NCBI GenBank assembly: GCA_950295325.1
Contig: OX485805.1
Coordinates: forward strand, 17,347,501-17,411,500
Direction: 5' to 3'
From: Polytrichum commune
Lineage: Eukaryota > Streptophyta > Polytrichopsida > Polytrichales > Polytrichaceae
Length of the DNA stretch: 64,000 bases
Positions 13,230-24,800 of this stretch are shown piece by piece. The notes under the pieces are model-generated. The model ran no database searches. It was not told the origin of the DNA and worked only from the letters and a program-made list of their open reading frames with translations. Made by a program: the position numbers and the translations under genes. Position 1 is the stretch's first letter; every line of letters starts with the position of its first letter.

Positions 13230-13570
13230 AAACCATCAAGCAATAGAGTTATTTGTAAATTAAAGGTGATGAAACCATGGGTTTAGTCCCACACCTTGAG
13301 CTTATGAGAATTAACACAAAGTCGCTCAAGTTTTCTTAATGTTTAAATTTTCACACACATATTGGTGTCAAGGCTATTAAGAACCAACTTTCTAGCTTGT
13401 CCTACTAGGATGGGTGGGCCAAGCTAAGCCTTGCATAGGCTCATCCGGGATTTAGAACAGCAGGTGTTATGCACATATCTTATTTTAGATCCTAAAATTC
13501 TATCAAAGTTTGAGAGGCGGAAAGAGTAGGTCCCAAAAGTTTCACCCAAGTTTCAAAATAGACTCCAATA
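13230..13570. repeat. Dispersed repeat, partner of the PLGG1 intron 8 copy
   Basis: It shares CAATAGAGTTAT, TCTAGCTTGTC, GCCTTGCATA, TTAGATCCT and TTTCACCCA blocks, in the same order and similar spacing, with 8685-9030. Identity is partial and neither copy shows terminal repeats. Confidence 0.55.
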
Positions 13571-15196
13571 AGAAAATTAATATGAAAGCATTTATCTTTG
13601 TTTATTAGGGATTCAAGCTTTAGCCCTTAGGCACTTAGCCATTTTCAGTTGCCAATGTTGGTTTCCCTTTTCAGATCTTGTTCCTTCCCAATTACCACTT
13701 CTCTTTAACACCCAATGGTCCTTCCAAGTTTAACCTTGTAATTTCCAAACATATCGAAGGTTCTCTCTAGCTAGGTACTTATTAATGGCCTACATACAAT
13801 AGTCTCCTTAGAGCTCCATTCTTACTCCATCATACTATCAACAACTCTTGCTCATTACTCACAAGGGGATATTAAGATGAAACCATCCTTCCATCATTTG
13901 TTGCTCTTACTTAATTATATCTACTCAATTCAATCTTCAAGTAGGCTATCACTCCACACCATTCATGAGTGCCATTCAACATAATTCTTAAGTACAATTT
14001 CTCCTTCACTTGGATGTAAATCACAAGTCCTATGTTCTCCACAAACAATTGCCACTCAATAATTCTCACACACATATACAATAACCCACACAAAATTGTC
14101 AAGCAAGGAAACCATCCTCACCCTAGCCCTTCATATGTCTTGCAATATACCCTAATAAGGTTCAATACCATAGTACAACTCAATGAGTGTTAGAGTCATT
14201 CAACCACAAAGGTTACACCATTCAAGTGTTATCCAATGTAGACCATTGATTGCAAAGTCATTTTAGTGAAGATCGTTCATACGCTAGGGTCAATTCTGAT
14301 CAAACTACACAATCAAACTCAATGTAATATCCAATGAAGGGTTTGAGGGATCGGTCCTCCACCAAGCCTTCAAAACTATACCAACACTCACAAGCCAGAG
14401 TAAGTCCAATCCTTGATCCTTCATTTACACAAGTGGCTTCGGAGAGAATTGGCAATAGAATCCCACAAAAGTTTGAGGTAAAAGACAAGGTTTGTCTCTA
14501 CGTCTTCTCTAAAAATGTGGTTTATATATTCATAGGGGAGCATGTGCCAACTTCTAAGGCTACACCTTCTCCAATTACACCGTAGTCTCCTCATACTTTC
14601 CCCTTTTCAAATCTCCTAGACTATGACCTTAATTTGCACACGTCAATTAAATTTCTAGTCTTAATTGAGATTTTTTTCACATTGTTTTTCCTATTCTAGT
14701 TCAAATTAGAAAAATAATTGACTCTACAATAACTCTAATGGCTCTTGAGAATCCTTGAATTCTCATTGATTGAGAGTGTCATGGCCCCCTGCTTTACATT
14801 TACATGAGGGTAGATTTAGACCACAACCCATAACATCTTCAGTAGATGAAAATCTACATGCAATCCCACATGACATGTATGGATATTGTTGGCTAGGATT
14901 GTAGGGGACTTTTTCAGGATGGACTCTTTAAAGGTAGGCATGATGGAATTTGAGTTGGGAATTTGTATTTACACTAAGGGATTCTGCCCTCCAAAAGACT
15001 TTGAGCTATAATTCATGGACTTCTCTATGGTCTCCTCCAAAAGCGGGGCATCATGGTTGTTTAAGAGCCATGGCTAATGCCTTTGGTGTGAACATGTCCT
15101 AATTGTAAACCAATAGTGCCACCAACACTCCATGCAAACTTAACATTTTTTATCATTTCTTGTAAAAACTTTCGGGAATCGTAGATGTACAATGTT

Positions 15197-15430
15197 GCAA
15201 TTACTATCACATACTAAGTGATTTTTCATCTAGAATTCACTCATTCATGACAATATTTCATTACAAAAATGTTGGAATGCAAAAATATCAATTTCAAAGT
15301 GGATGATCGAAAATAAAGTCAGGATGACAATACTTGAAAACTTATTCATAAGAAGTGTCATTAGAAAAGTTATCATAGTGACATAACGTACCATATGACA
15401 TTAAATACAATATTTAGTGTAATCTTGACT
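15197..15430. repeat. Dispersed repeat family R57, copy 1
   Basis: Shared blocks are TACTAAGTGATTTTTCATC, CATGACAATATTTCA, TTATTCATAAGAAGTG, AAGTTATCATAGTGACAT and ACAATATTTAGTGTA. Similar blocks appear in the same order at 27640-28050 and 57060-57290. Family identity is unknown. No open frame was found. Confidence 0.6.
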
Positions 15431-16499
15431 TAGAACTAAAATTGAAGGAAGCGAAAAAGGCTAACATCTAACTTATGACAAACTCCTAGATAACTTTGAC
15501 ATGTTATAGGGGTCAATAACCTCCTACATAAGGCACATTACTGAAATTTAAGTAAAAACGAACCAAGATTTAGTCTAAAAGTACAACATGTTGAATTGTA
15601 TGTTGGGATCCTTCATTAGAGTTTGCAAAGATGAATATGATATTTTGATGAGATTTTCAATATTCATCAGTTGATAATGTAAATAGTTTGTTGATTTTTG
15701 AATATCATCATATTCAAATAAAGTATTGAGGATCCACATATCTCTCATAAAAGAATATACTATCATTCTATAACTGAATTTGGCAAATACTATCATGGTT
15801 GCTTGGACTCTATGAGGCTTGCTAGTTGCATGTGATCAATCAACTAGAACTAGATGTCTTGCTCTTATGTTGGGCTCCAACCAATATTATGTAAGATGAA
15901 AACAACGTGAAATATACGATAACACGGATATTGATATCTTTAATGAAACTAACTAGGGGAAAATTGACATCAAAGGCCCCCAAATTAGTCAAGGAGGACC
16001 CAATTGTCAGCAAGTTAATCACAAATCTATGGATGGCAAGTTTTACTAGACTCCTCTTACCTTGGTAAGGCTAGTGGGGTGCAACTTAAAAAGTATGACA
16101 TCTAGACACGGCCTATCAATGTTGTATTGTGTTTCCATTGGTTATGAATAGTTTTTTGAATGTAACATCGGAGGAAGAATAGATACATTATGTCATGAAA
16201 GTTAGTTGATAGTGCTTTGAGGATATCATTTAGGATGCCGTCTGGACTTAGCACTTTGCTTGTGGATAGATTTTTTTAGACATGTGTCATAGGTGATTCT
16301 AGTGAATGATGCGGCTAGGGTTGGGAGTTAGGTGGAGGATCTTTTTCCTAGTGTAAAACCATATATGGTTCGCCAAGGATATTGGCGGATGGCACACATA
16401 CATTCTAATGGGTGGTTAGTGGGGTATGAGCATAAAGGGGTTTGTGTATGAAATGATGTAGACTGGGTGGAGTGTATAATGTTGGAGATGGCTCCCATG

Positions 16500-17910
16500 T
16501 TTTTTAGACTACCATATTTATCTATAAGATAGTCAAATGGGGTGGTATATTATGGCTGAAAGATTTTTTGGGTATTTTATTGGGTTTTTGTCTAACATGT
16601 TAATGTATTTCTTGATAGTTTATTTTACAATTATATTTAGTTTGTAGGGTTGTGATTTTTTGGGCTTTGACTTTGGTGTTCTTGGTTGTATTAGCTATGT
16701 CATCTAGCCAATTTTAGATGCTAGATGGATTATTAGATATGGGTGGTGGGGATGTGTTGGGAAGGATTGTTAACATGTCAATTTGGAGGGGTAGGAATTG
16801 TGGTGCGTCTAATAGCATGGCGTATGAGGTGGTATGTGTTAATATGTATTCCAACTTTTTGGGTGTTTGTAGGATGATGGGGAAGTGGTCCAAGTTGGGG
16901 TGTTGTGTGTTGGTGTGGCATTGTAGTTGGTTTAGTTGATTTGGGGGAATGTAAAAGCCATCTATGAGACTCATGCGGCTTCAGTTGGGACTACCTTGTT
17001 TAGAGAATGTCATGGTGTTGGAGATCAAGGTGAATTGGAGGTTGTTGGTGCAAGCCTGCCATTTTGTATCTTCTCTAGTTGGTGGGGTGTGAGAATATTG
17101 ATTTTGTCTTCCAATGAGGAATATGTCTCAGTTAAAGTCTCCAATGAGTAGTGGTATATGTGGTGGGTGGTTAGTTAGAGTTTGTGTGAATTCTTATTGA
17201 ATTTTGGGTATGAATTGTAGATCTTCCTCATGTGTGGGCATGTATATGTGAAGTAGGATCATGAGGGTGAGGGGTTTGTTGGTGATGGTGACTATTTTGG
17301 TGTTATCACTAGGGACAAACAATGGATTTGTGTGTCATAGTAATTAGGCCTCCCGTGTGGGGGCGTAGTGAACATATGGGCATTGGAGGTATGTTAGGGC
17401 ATCTAGTGTTTTGTTATAGATGATTTTGTAGGATGAGAACTGCATAATCATATATCTTGTGGATTTATTTTGGAGAGTTTTGTTTCTTGAAGGAATAATG
17501 ATGATGGTTTTATTGGCATTGATAGATTAAAGTTGGTGGATGTCTTGGATACTAGTAGTGAAGTGGCCACAGTTCCATGTTAGACATGTGAGGACATCAA
17601 GGGGGGCTCTATGTGTTGGATTGTGGTGAGCCGTGGTGGAGGGATTTGTGGGGAGTGTGTTTTATGAGAGAAGCCGTTTATTGGTTGGAGGATTTTGGTG
17701 TCGTCTCTGTATGTAGGGAATAATTGTTGGAGTGAGGATTGTGTGGGTTGGATGTGATTCAAGAGGTTGGGTGTGACGTAGTCATATAGTACTAGGGGGT
17801 TGGAGGATGTAAGTGTTTGGATTACATGGCACAGGGCAGTAGGGGGTGGTGGGGATTGAAGTCTTATGAGGACGGTAAGGCTTCGCATGGGGAACTTATT
17901 TTGCAAAGCT
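16500..17910 (-). pseudogene. Dead non-LTR retrotransposon endonuclease (APE-type)
   Basis: Read on the minus strand from 17910 downward, the sequence gives the ordered landmarks of an endonuclease/exonuclease/phosphatase-fold domain. These are TWNCGHFTTS near 17575, LQETKLSK near 17480 (catalytic Glu) in a shifted frame, LIGDFN followed by a stop near 17130, and SLIDGFY near 16960, followed by a DHFPIIL-type block near 16880. At least two frameshifts and several stops separate them. The upstream part (17580-17906) is Pro/Thr/Gln-rich, like an ORF1 tail. The reverse transcriptase expected further left (below 16.5 kb) was not found, so the element is truncated or too decayed to read. The endonuclease assignment rests on motif order, not an alignment. 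Confidence 0.65.
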
Positions 17911-19060
17911 TGATTACATATTGTGGGGACTAGGCTTGTGGAGACTATTAAGGTATAAATGAGGTGAGAAATTAATATGATAATTATCTAAAAGTTGGGA
18001 GTGTTGTGTGAGGTGCAAGAATTTGTGTTAGAGAGCAATATGCTGTGGGGAGGTTTGTATATAGGGGGTAGAGATGTGGATTAATGATGTGTATTCATGT
18101 TTGAGTGTGGTTGATTGAGCTAGGTAATATTGTGAGTGTCTAAGTTTGAATGTGTTGGGCATGTTGTCAAGGATATGGCGTGTAGGTCCAAGGTTAAGGG
18201 AGATATATCATGTGAGTGGCATAAGGGGGGAGGCATTCTATGTGTAATAGTGAGTTGTTTTTTCTTTTGGGTTTTGTAGGCGTGTGTGTGATATGTGGAG
18301 AAATGTGCCTACATGCATGAGGCATATTATTGGTGGGATTATATTTTTGCTTTGTGGTGGTTGATGGTGTGGTAGATGTAGGTCTACAATCTTTTTGGTT
18401 TGAGTTTGTGTGATGGGTATTGTGTAGGGGTAGATGTTTGATGTTGAGTTATTAATTGTTGATAGGAATGGTGAGGTAATTTGCGGGGTTTGTGGTATCG
18501 GTGTGTGGTGAAGTGAGGAGGATGATTAGGGTAAGTACTATTGTAGTGGTTAAGGGTGGCATGTAAGTAGGTGTTAAGAATTTGTGAAGAGTAAGTTGGT
18601 GTTTGGTGATGTGTAATTTGCTTGGAGGATCTTGATGGAGGGTGGGTGTGGATTTGTTTGGGTGTTTGGGGTAGGTGTTAAAGGGAGAGGGCGATGTGGT
18701 TTTGTAAGCATACGATACTTGGATATGAGAGCAAAAGTCCAAAACATGATTGTATAACAATTATCTAAAAAGAAACATATAATACAAGCAAATAGTAGAA
18801 GAACCCACTATGGAAAGTCTATTGTTGTTCTATTCATGGAGAGAGTTGTGTGCCTTGGTGGTAGCTTGATAATAGGTTGGGGTGTGATGTGTTGGGAGAT
18901 CCCAATGGTGCCTAGACTTATGGTATTTGTTCTCTTGTGCGTATTGATGTGATTGGGCCTTGGAGAGTGCGTGTCAGAGTTGGGTGGTGGAGGTTGGGAA
19001 TGCACTTGATCACCCATAGCCAAAATACTCTTCATACTCAAAGACCACTTCAAAATTCAT
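17911..19060 (-). other. Decayed upstream part of the same element (probable)
   Basis: Minus-strand open stretches at 18452-18760 and 18808-19053 are rich in Pro, Thr, His and Asn, and continue the composition of the endonuclease relic. This would suit a degenerate ORF1 region. No zinc knuckle or other motif is visible, so the link is by position and composition only. Confidence 0.3.
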
Positions 19061-20220
19061 ATTGATTCAATAGATACAACTTTTCCACTTCACGACTCAC
19101 TACTACACAATGATTGGTACAAAAGCCCTTTCTATCTTGGTCTCACTCCCCACCAAAATCCAAACTCTTAAAAATGCCTTGACAAATTAGCCACAACCTA
19201 CTCCAAATACAAAACCCGCCTGCACCCTATTAACCCAAAAATGCAACCAAGTCAAAGATATCATAGCACAAACCCACCATACAAATCTATCCTCCCTTTG
19301 CACAAATACATGATCAAGCAAGCAACTACCAAACACCCATTACATTGGAAAGGCGGACTAGGCTTTGGGAAAAATTCTCTACATACGCCTCTACACACCC
19401 ACCACCACTATATGCTTTGACACAAAACTTCGCTTTATAATTTCTACTACTAATTAATTGATACGTCAAATCACTACCCCCCATTCCCCATGCCAAGTAC
19501 AAATTACTTAAAACCACCACACCTTCCCACCAACTATCGTGGACAACCCCATCAACCCCATCAACACCTTCCAACTCATACACTTTTATTTCTCTAGCCC
19601 TCTCACATGCCCTCTACACCTCAATCAATACCATTCCCTGCATGACAGAGACATAGTGTTTGGATTGGTTGGACATGCTTATTCACACCAATGGAGAGGG
19701 AATGGAATTGCACACATAAACACACACATTATACCAAAAGCCATAAGATGGGCTAGACTAGCGGAGCAAATAAACCCCAACTCAACAATAATTTTAATTG
19801 CCAACCATGACGATGACTCTTTTAACATATCCAATCCATTCCATCAACTCGCCGTCACACCAATCATCACCATATCCCCACTCATTGTATAATACCTACC
19901 CTCCCTGGAATTTCCACCCTACTACGACACCAAAGAACGCCTCATAATCATAACCATCTCACACAAACAAAATCAATCACACATATCAACCTCTTTAAAA
20001 TTTCTCCCTCTCCAACTCCTACAAAACAATCTACCCCAACCCTCATACATCTCACACACATCCATTAGTAAACAAAAAATTGCCCAAAGAATGGCACAAA
20101 GCCATACCTCCACTGCCCCCCCCCCCCCTCCTTTCCATATAGAGAAGGAAACATGAACATAGCAAATGCAAGGGTCTAGAAACCGCCCACTATAATTATC
20201 TAGTACAACCAAACTACCAG
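19061..20220 (+). pseudogene. Unidentified coding relic on the plus strand
   Basis: The best-preserved piece (19539-19892) reads FGLVGHAYSHQWRGNGIAHI, then IIPKAIRWARLAEQINPN, then TIILIANHDDDSF, which has the texture of a real protein. Flanking frames carry related-looking sequence broken by shifts and stops: upstream HDSLLHNDWYKSPFYLGL near 19090, downstream YYDTKERLIIITISHKQN near 19922. It points the opposite way to the endonuclease relic, so it is either a second element or a rearranged part of the same one. I do not recognise the family. Confidence 0.4.
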
Positions 20221-20504
20221 GATACGCAAATATCCTTAGAGTAGAGTTCTACACACTTATCTGGCAGACAAGCACACCAAAACACTGAACACAAACACAT
20301 TCATATTTTACTGATAATCTCAACTACATAAGACATGTTTGCAACATCACATTGGTCACCCATCCTCCCAAAACAACCACCCAAACAAACTCCTCATCAC
20401 ATGCATTATAAACGGGATAAAAACCTCCTCACACAACATCATCATAAAAAAAATTTAGAGCACACACAAAAATTTGGGGTAATGACAAAGCATATAAACT
20501 AGCT

Positions 20505-20690
20505 AAACAAGGGGCCGCATCACTGAGGCGTTGTGGATGGGCCTTGTTTGGTTGTGACATGATGCATCCGAGCCGTCAATCCACCAAGGCCCATCCAAGG
20601 GCCTCAGTGGTCCTATGTGGCATGGGGCGGGGGTGATGCTTGCCACGAAAGCAAGGTGGGGCCGAGGGCGGACAATGGCACTTACTTTCT
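20505..20690. repeat. Diverged fragment of the 22.3-kb foldback element family
   Basis: CACTGAGGCG, CGTCAATCCACCAAGGCCCA, TCCAAGGGCCTCAGTGGTCC, then a GGGGCGGGGGTGATGCTTGCCA block, match in order the GC-rich arm at about 22417-22570 (CACCGAGGCG, TTGATCCACCAAGGCCCA, CAAGGGCCTCAATGATCC, GGCGGGGGTGGTGCTTGCCA). Only one arm is recognisable here, so it is a partial or decayed copy. Confidence 0.6.
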
Positions 20691-21846
20691 TAAGTAGCAA
20701 GCTAAGTGAAGAGAGGAGGTATGATTGGTGGAGGCTAAGGAGGCATTTTTACGTTGGGCTAGGTAGACACTTGGGCATGTGTTTCATCAACGTTTTCAAT
20801 CATTGTGGCTTGGGGCTAGACTGGCATGGAGTGGGTATTTTGTTTGTGAACACACATTTGTTCTTGTTGTGTTTCCACCCTAAGCCTTCTTTTGTGGTGG
20901 ATGGTGGTTTCAAACCCTAAAATTGCAAACTTGTAAGTAGTTTTAAAATTGTGCTTGATTTTCTTGTTACATTTTCCATTCATGTTATACTCTCGGAATG
21001 ATTTGCTTCATTATAGTTGTATGTTGTGTTTATTTGAAGTGTTGCACTTGTATGGTTTTGCAATGATATATATGAATCATGCCTTTTTGCATCACTTTTC
21101 CAATGTTTATACTTTTGACTTATTATTTTTGAATCATGCCATGAAGGTAAATAACCCTCACACAAATAGCCCACAACTAGTCGCATGCGGTGCAAAAAAC
21201 TCCTAAAGAGTGACCTACCCAAGTTCCTTCATTTAAGTTATCCACATGTCCCGCATCCAATGTCTAAAGATATTTTTGGGCATGCATAATCGATTGAGAT
21301 CCTAGTGGTGTTTCTAAGGCCAACCCCAGGGGAGTGCTATCTTGTGAGCGGTGAGTAATGAGTGGTGAAGAAGGTGAAATATTTGGTAAAAGGGCCACCA
21401 ATATCCTTTAACCATGGAATTTTGGCCTAAAAAATTATGATTTTAGGGTTTAATAATAAGAGGGGTGGGAACGATAAACAACATGAAATCCAAATATTTA
21501 TTCATCGCTAGTAGCATTGGACATGAAACTATCGTTTGCCTCATCATCTATATATATTTGAACACCTATGCATTACGAATTGATTTTGGAACTATAGCAA
21601 GATTCTTCATTTGGATCCAAATCTTTGATATTTAACATTGCAATTGCAACATTCTCGACATATGATGGGAGACGCGGGCTACGGCTTGGACTTCGTAGGA
21701 ATTGTCTATGTGCCCAAAACGGGAGACATCTCCTATTTCCATTCATATTCTTGAAATAAAATCGATCAAATATGTAAATAAATTTGAAGAAATAAAAATA
21801 TACTAATGAATTTAATGAAATGAATGAACAATTATTATATCAAAAC
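20691..21846. other. Gene-free stretch
   Basis: Short open frames at 20615-20920 and 20949-21206 have no motif. The interval may include 3' sequence of the methyltransferase-like pseudogene that ends near 21847, because a donor-like GTGAGTAAG follows its last readable exon on the minus strand. Confidence 0.4.
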
Positions 21847-24800
21847 TTACTCACACTCAAATTCAAGCATCTCCTCATCCGATAGGTCATCATCGTCTTT
21901 TGTAAGATCTTGAATATCCTCCTTAAATGCACCCTCTTTCAAATCCTTTTCCAAAAGTGGTTTCAATATGTGCTCAAATATGTTATTATCACCCTCAAAT
22001 GCAAAAATATGTTTGCCACATGCGCGTGTTGCCAGGATAGAAGATCTAATGGAATATGTCAAATCAACAAAGCGTCCATTTGTTGGTGTAAACAATTCAA
22101 TAAGGTATTGAAAAAAACGCGGCGATTTTTTATATGGCCCCCTCCAAGGTCTTCCCGATTTTTGAAGAAGCATGTTTTTTTCATCCACAAAATTGAAAAG
22201 TAGGCATTTACTTTTCAATCCAGTGCCATAAAATGTGGATTTTGGTTATCTCGTGGATTTTGTGGTAGTAAAATATTTTACCAAGACACGAGCTATAAAT
22301 GTCGGAGTCTACAAAAAAATATAAATTGTGTCAAAACTATATACAATACAAATAGGGGATCGCTATTTCCACACCTTTTTTGGATAGATTCACACCTTTT
22401 TGCCGGTTCGGTTGCCGTGTCACCGAGGCGCTATATATGAGATTCTTCATGGTGTATCCGGACCGTTGATCCACCAAGGCCCATCCAAGGGCCTCAATGA
22501 TCCTAGGTGGCGGTGGGGTGGGGGGCGGGGGTGGTGCTTGCCACCAAGGCGGGGTGGGGCCGTGGGCCTCATATCTTTTTTGGGGAGGCTAGATTTAGGG
22601 TGGTGTCGGGCCCAGTGGCTAGGCCTACTTACTAAATAACTAGTTGGTTAGCCTTACTCTACTTACTAAATGACTAGTTGGTTCCCCTTACTCTACTTAC
22701 TAAATGACTAGTTGGTTACCCATACTCTACTTACTAAATGACTAGTTGGTTACCCTTCCTCTACTTACTAAATGACTAGTTGTTAGGGATGATACATAAA
22801 TTATGTAATGTAGGTGACACTAAGTATGATAGTATAATCTTATTATATCTCAACACTTATAGGTGTCCATACCTAACTTCAAGTAATAAGTAATAACCAA
22901 CTATTATTACTATTAAATAATAAGTAAGGGTAACCAACTAGTTATTTAGTAAGTAGAGTAAGAGTAACCAACTAGTCATTTAGTAAGTAGAGTAAGGGTA
23001 AACAACTAGTCATTTAGTAAGTAGAGTAAGGGTAACCAACTAGTCATTTAGTAAGTAGAGTAAGGGTAACCAACTAGTCATTTAGTAAGTAGAGTAAGGG
23101 TAAACAACTAGTCATTTAGTAAGTAGAGTAAGGGTAACCAACTAGTCATTTAGTAAGTAGAGTAAGGGTAACCAACTAGTTATTTAGTAAGTAGGCCTAG
23201 CCACTGGGCCCGCCTAGCCACTAGGCCCGACACCACCCTAAATCTGGCCTCCCCAAAAAAGACATGAGGCCCACGGCCCCACCCCGCCTTGGTGGCAAGC
23301 ACCACCCCCGCCCCCCACCCCACCGCCACCTAGGATCATTGAGGCCCTTGGATGGGCCTTGGTGGATCAACGGTCCGGATACACCATGAAGAATCTCATA
23401 TATAGCGCCTCAGTGACACGGCAACCGAATCGGCAAAAAGGTGTGAATCTATCCAAAAAAGGTGTGGAAATAGCGATCCCCTACAAATAACACCAAAATA
23501 ATTACATAAAAACAATTGTGATGTGTTATATTTACAGTATAGGATGGATACTCCGGATCCTTGAAAATCATGTACGAATTCAGATTAATAAAAATCCTAA
23601 GAACTTTCATATTGCCGTTGTGTAAGGTTGAATTCAAAACCTTCTTGGTTTGCATATCGATAGCAGAAAATACTATGAGGACGCCATCGTCAGATAAGAT
23701 GGACTTGCAGAAGGACATTGTTGTAATCATCCAATTCTTGTCATATTCATTCTATAGAAGAATTTCAGCAAGTTTATTGGAGAGGTTGAAGTCAAGACCG
23801 TCGGAAAATTGAAAAAAAAACCAAGTCAACGGCAAAGGGAGTTGGACTTCTCATGACATAAAATTACTGATTGTCATTGAACTGCACTACCACAACACAT
23901 CACAATATAAGAATAAGAAATTAAAAAAAAAACAAACAAAAGGAAAAAAACAAAATCAAAATTACTCACATTTTCAATAAATGTCCGCCATTGGATCCAC
24001 TCAGGAGGGTCTAAATCCACCCCTTCAGACTTGTTCTTGACAATAGTATATCGAACAAAAGAGAACGTGAGAAAGTTCTTCAGTATGAATAATTTTTTTT
24101 CACATAACATTCGTAGGCGCACGATGAATAGCGTCATACGTACTAGAGTAATGAAATTTCAATATATCGCACCCAAATTTTCAACTTTCGCCTCCGAGTG
24201 TATTCTTATCCAAATTATTGGAAATAACAAACAATTTTTCATGTTGTGAAATTTCCGATTGACCTTGTATTTTGTTTTCATGAACATGTTTTCTTTTACA
24301 ACGTTTTGTCTCTTTTGGTTCTTGCTCTTTAAATTTGAGCTGCACAATTTATACTTGCAAAATTGCAATATTACAAGGATCTATTTTTTGTATAATTTAT
24401 ATGACGGATTGCGTTATCACTTAACAGACATACATCCTTAAGACAATCACGATATCAACCACAATCCTCGTATTGTGGGAGCGACTAATCTAAACAAATA
24501 TGAGTAATCTACGTGCATGAATCTCTTACACCAGTATCACACCAATTCGGAAATAAATAAGGTTCCCCCTGTATTGCCCTTGTACAGAATCAAAACATAT
24601 CGAAAATACGGAAATACAAAAATATTATGAGCCAAATATTGAATGACAATTTAACACATGTAATGAAAAAATTAAACAAATAATAAAGATTAGGTTGTAT
24701 TTGTATAATACACGTTTCATAGCAAGATCAATATTAGGTTGTTTATCCCAAACGTTGTATTTTTTTATTTTCCTGCTTTTGAATTTACGATTGAATATTG

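Larger units (their letters stand above)
12601..16100. other. AT-rich gene-free stretch with dispersed repeats
   Basis: No coding sequence was recognised. It contains a diverged repeat copy at 13230-13570 (partner in PLGG1 intron 8) and another at about 15197-15430 (partners at 27.6 kb and 57.1 kb). Short open frames at 13911-14102, 14334-14585 and 15575-16022 have biased AT composition and no motif. Confidence 0.5.
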
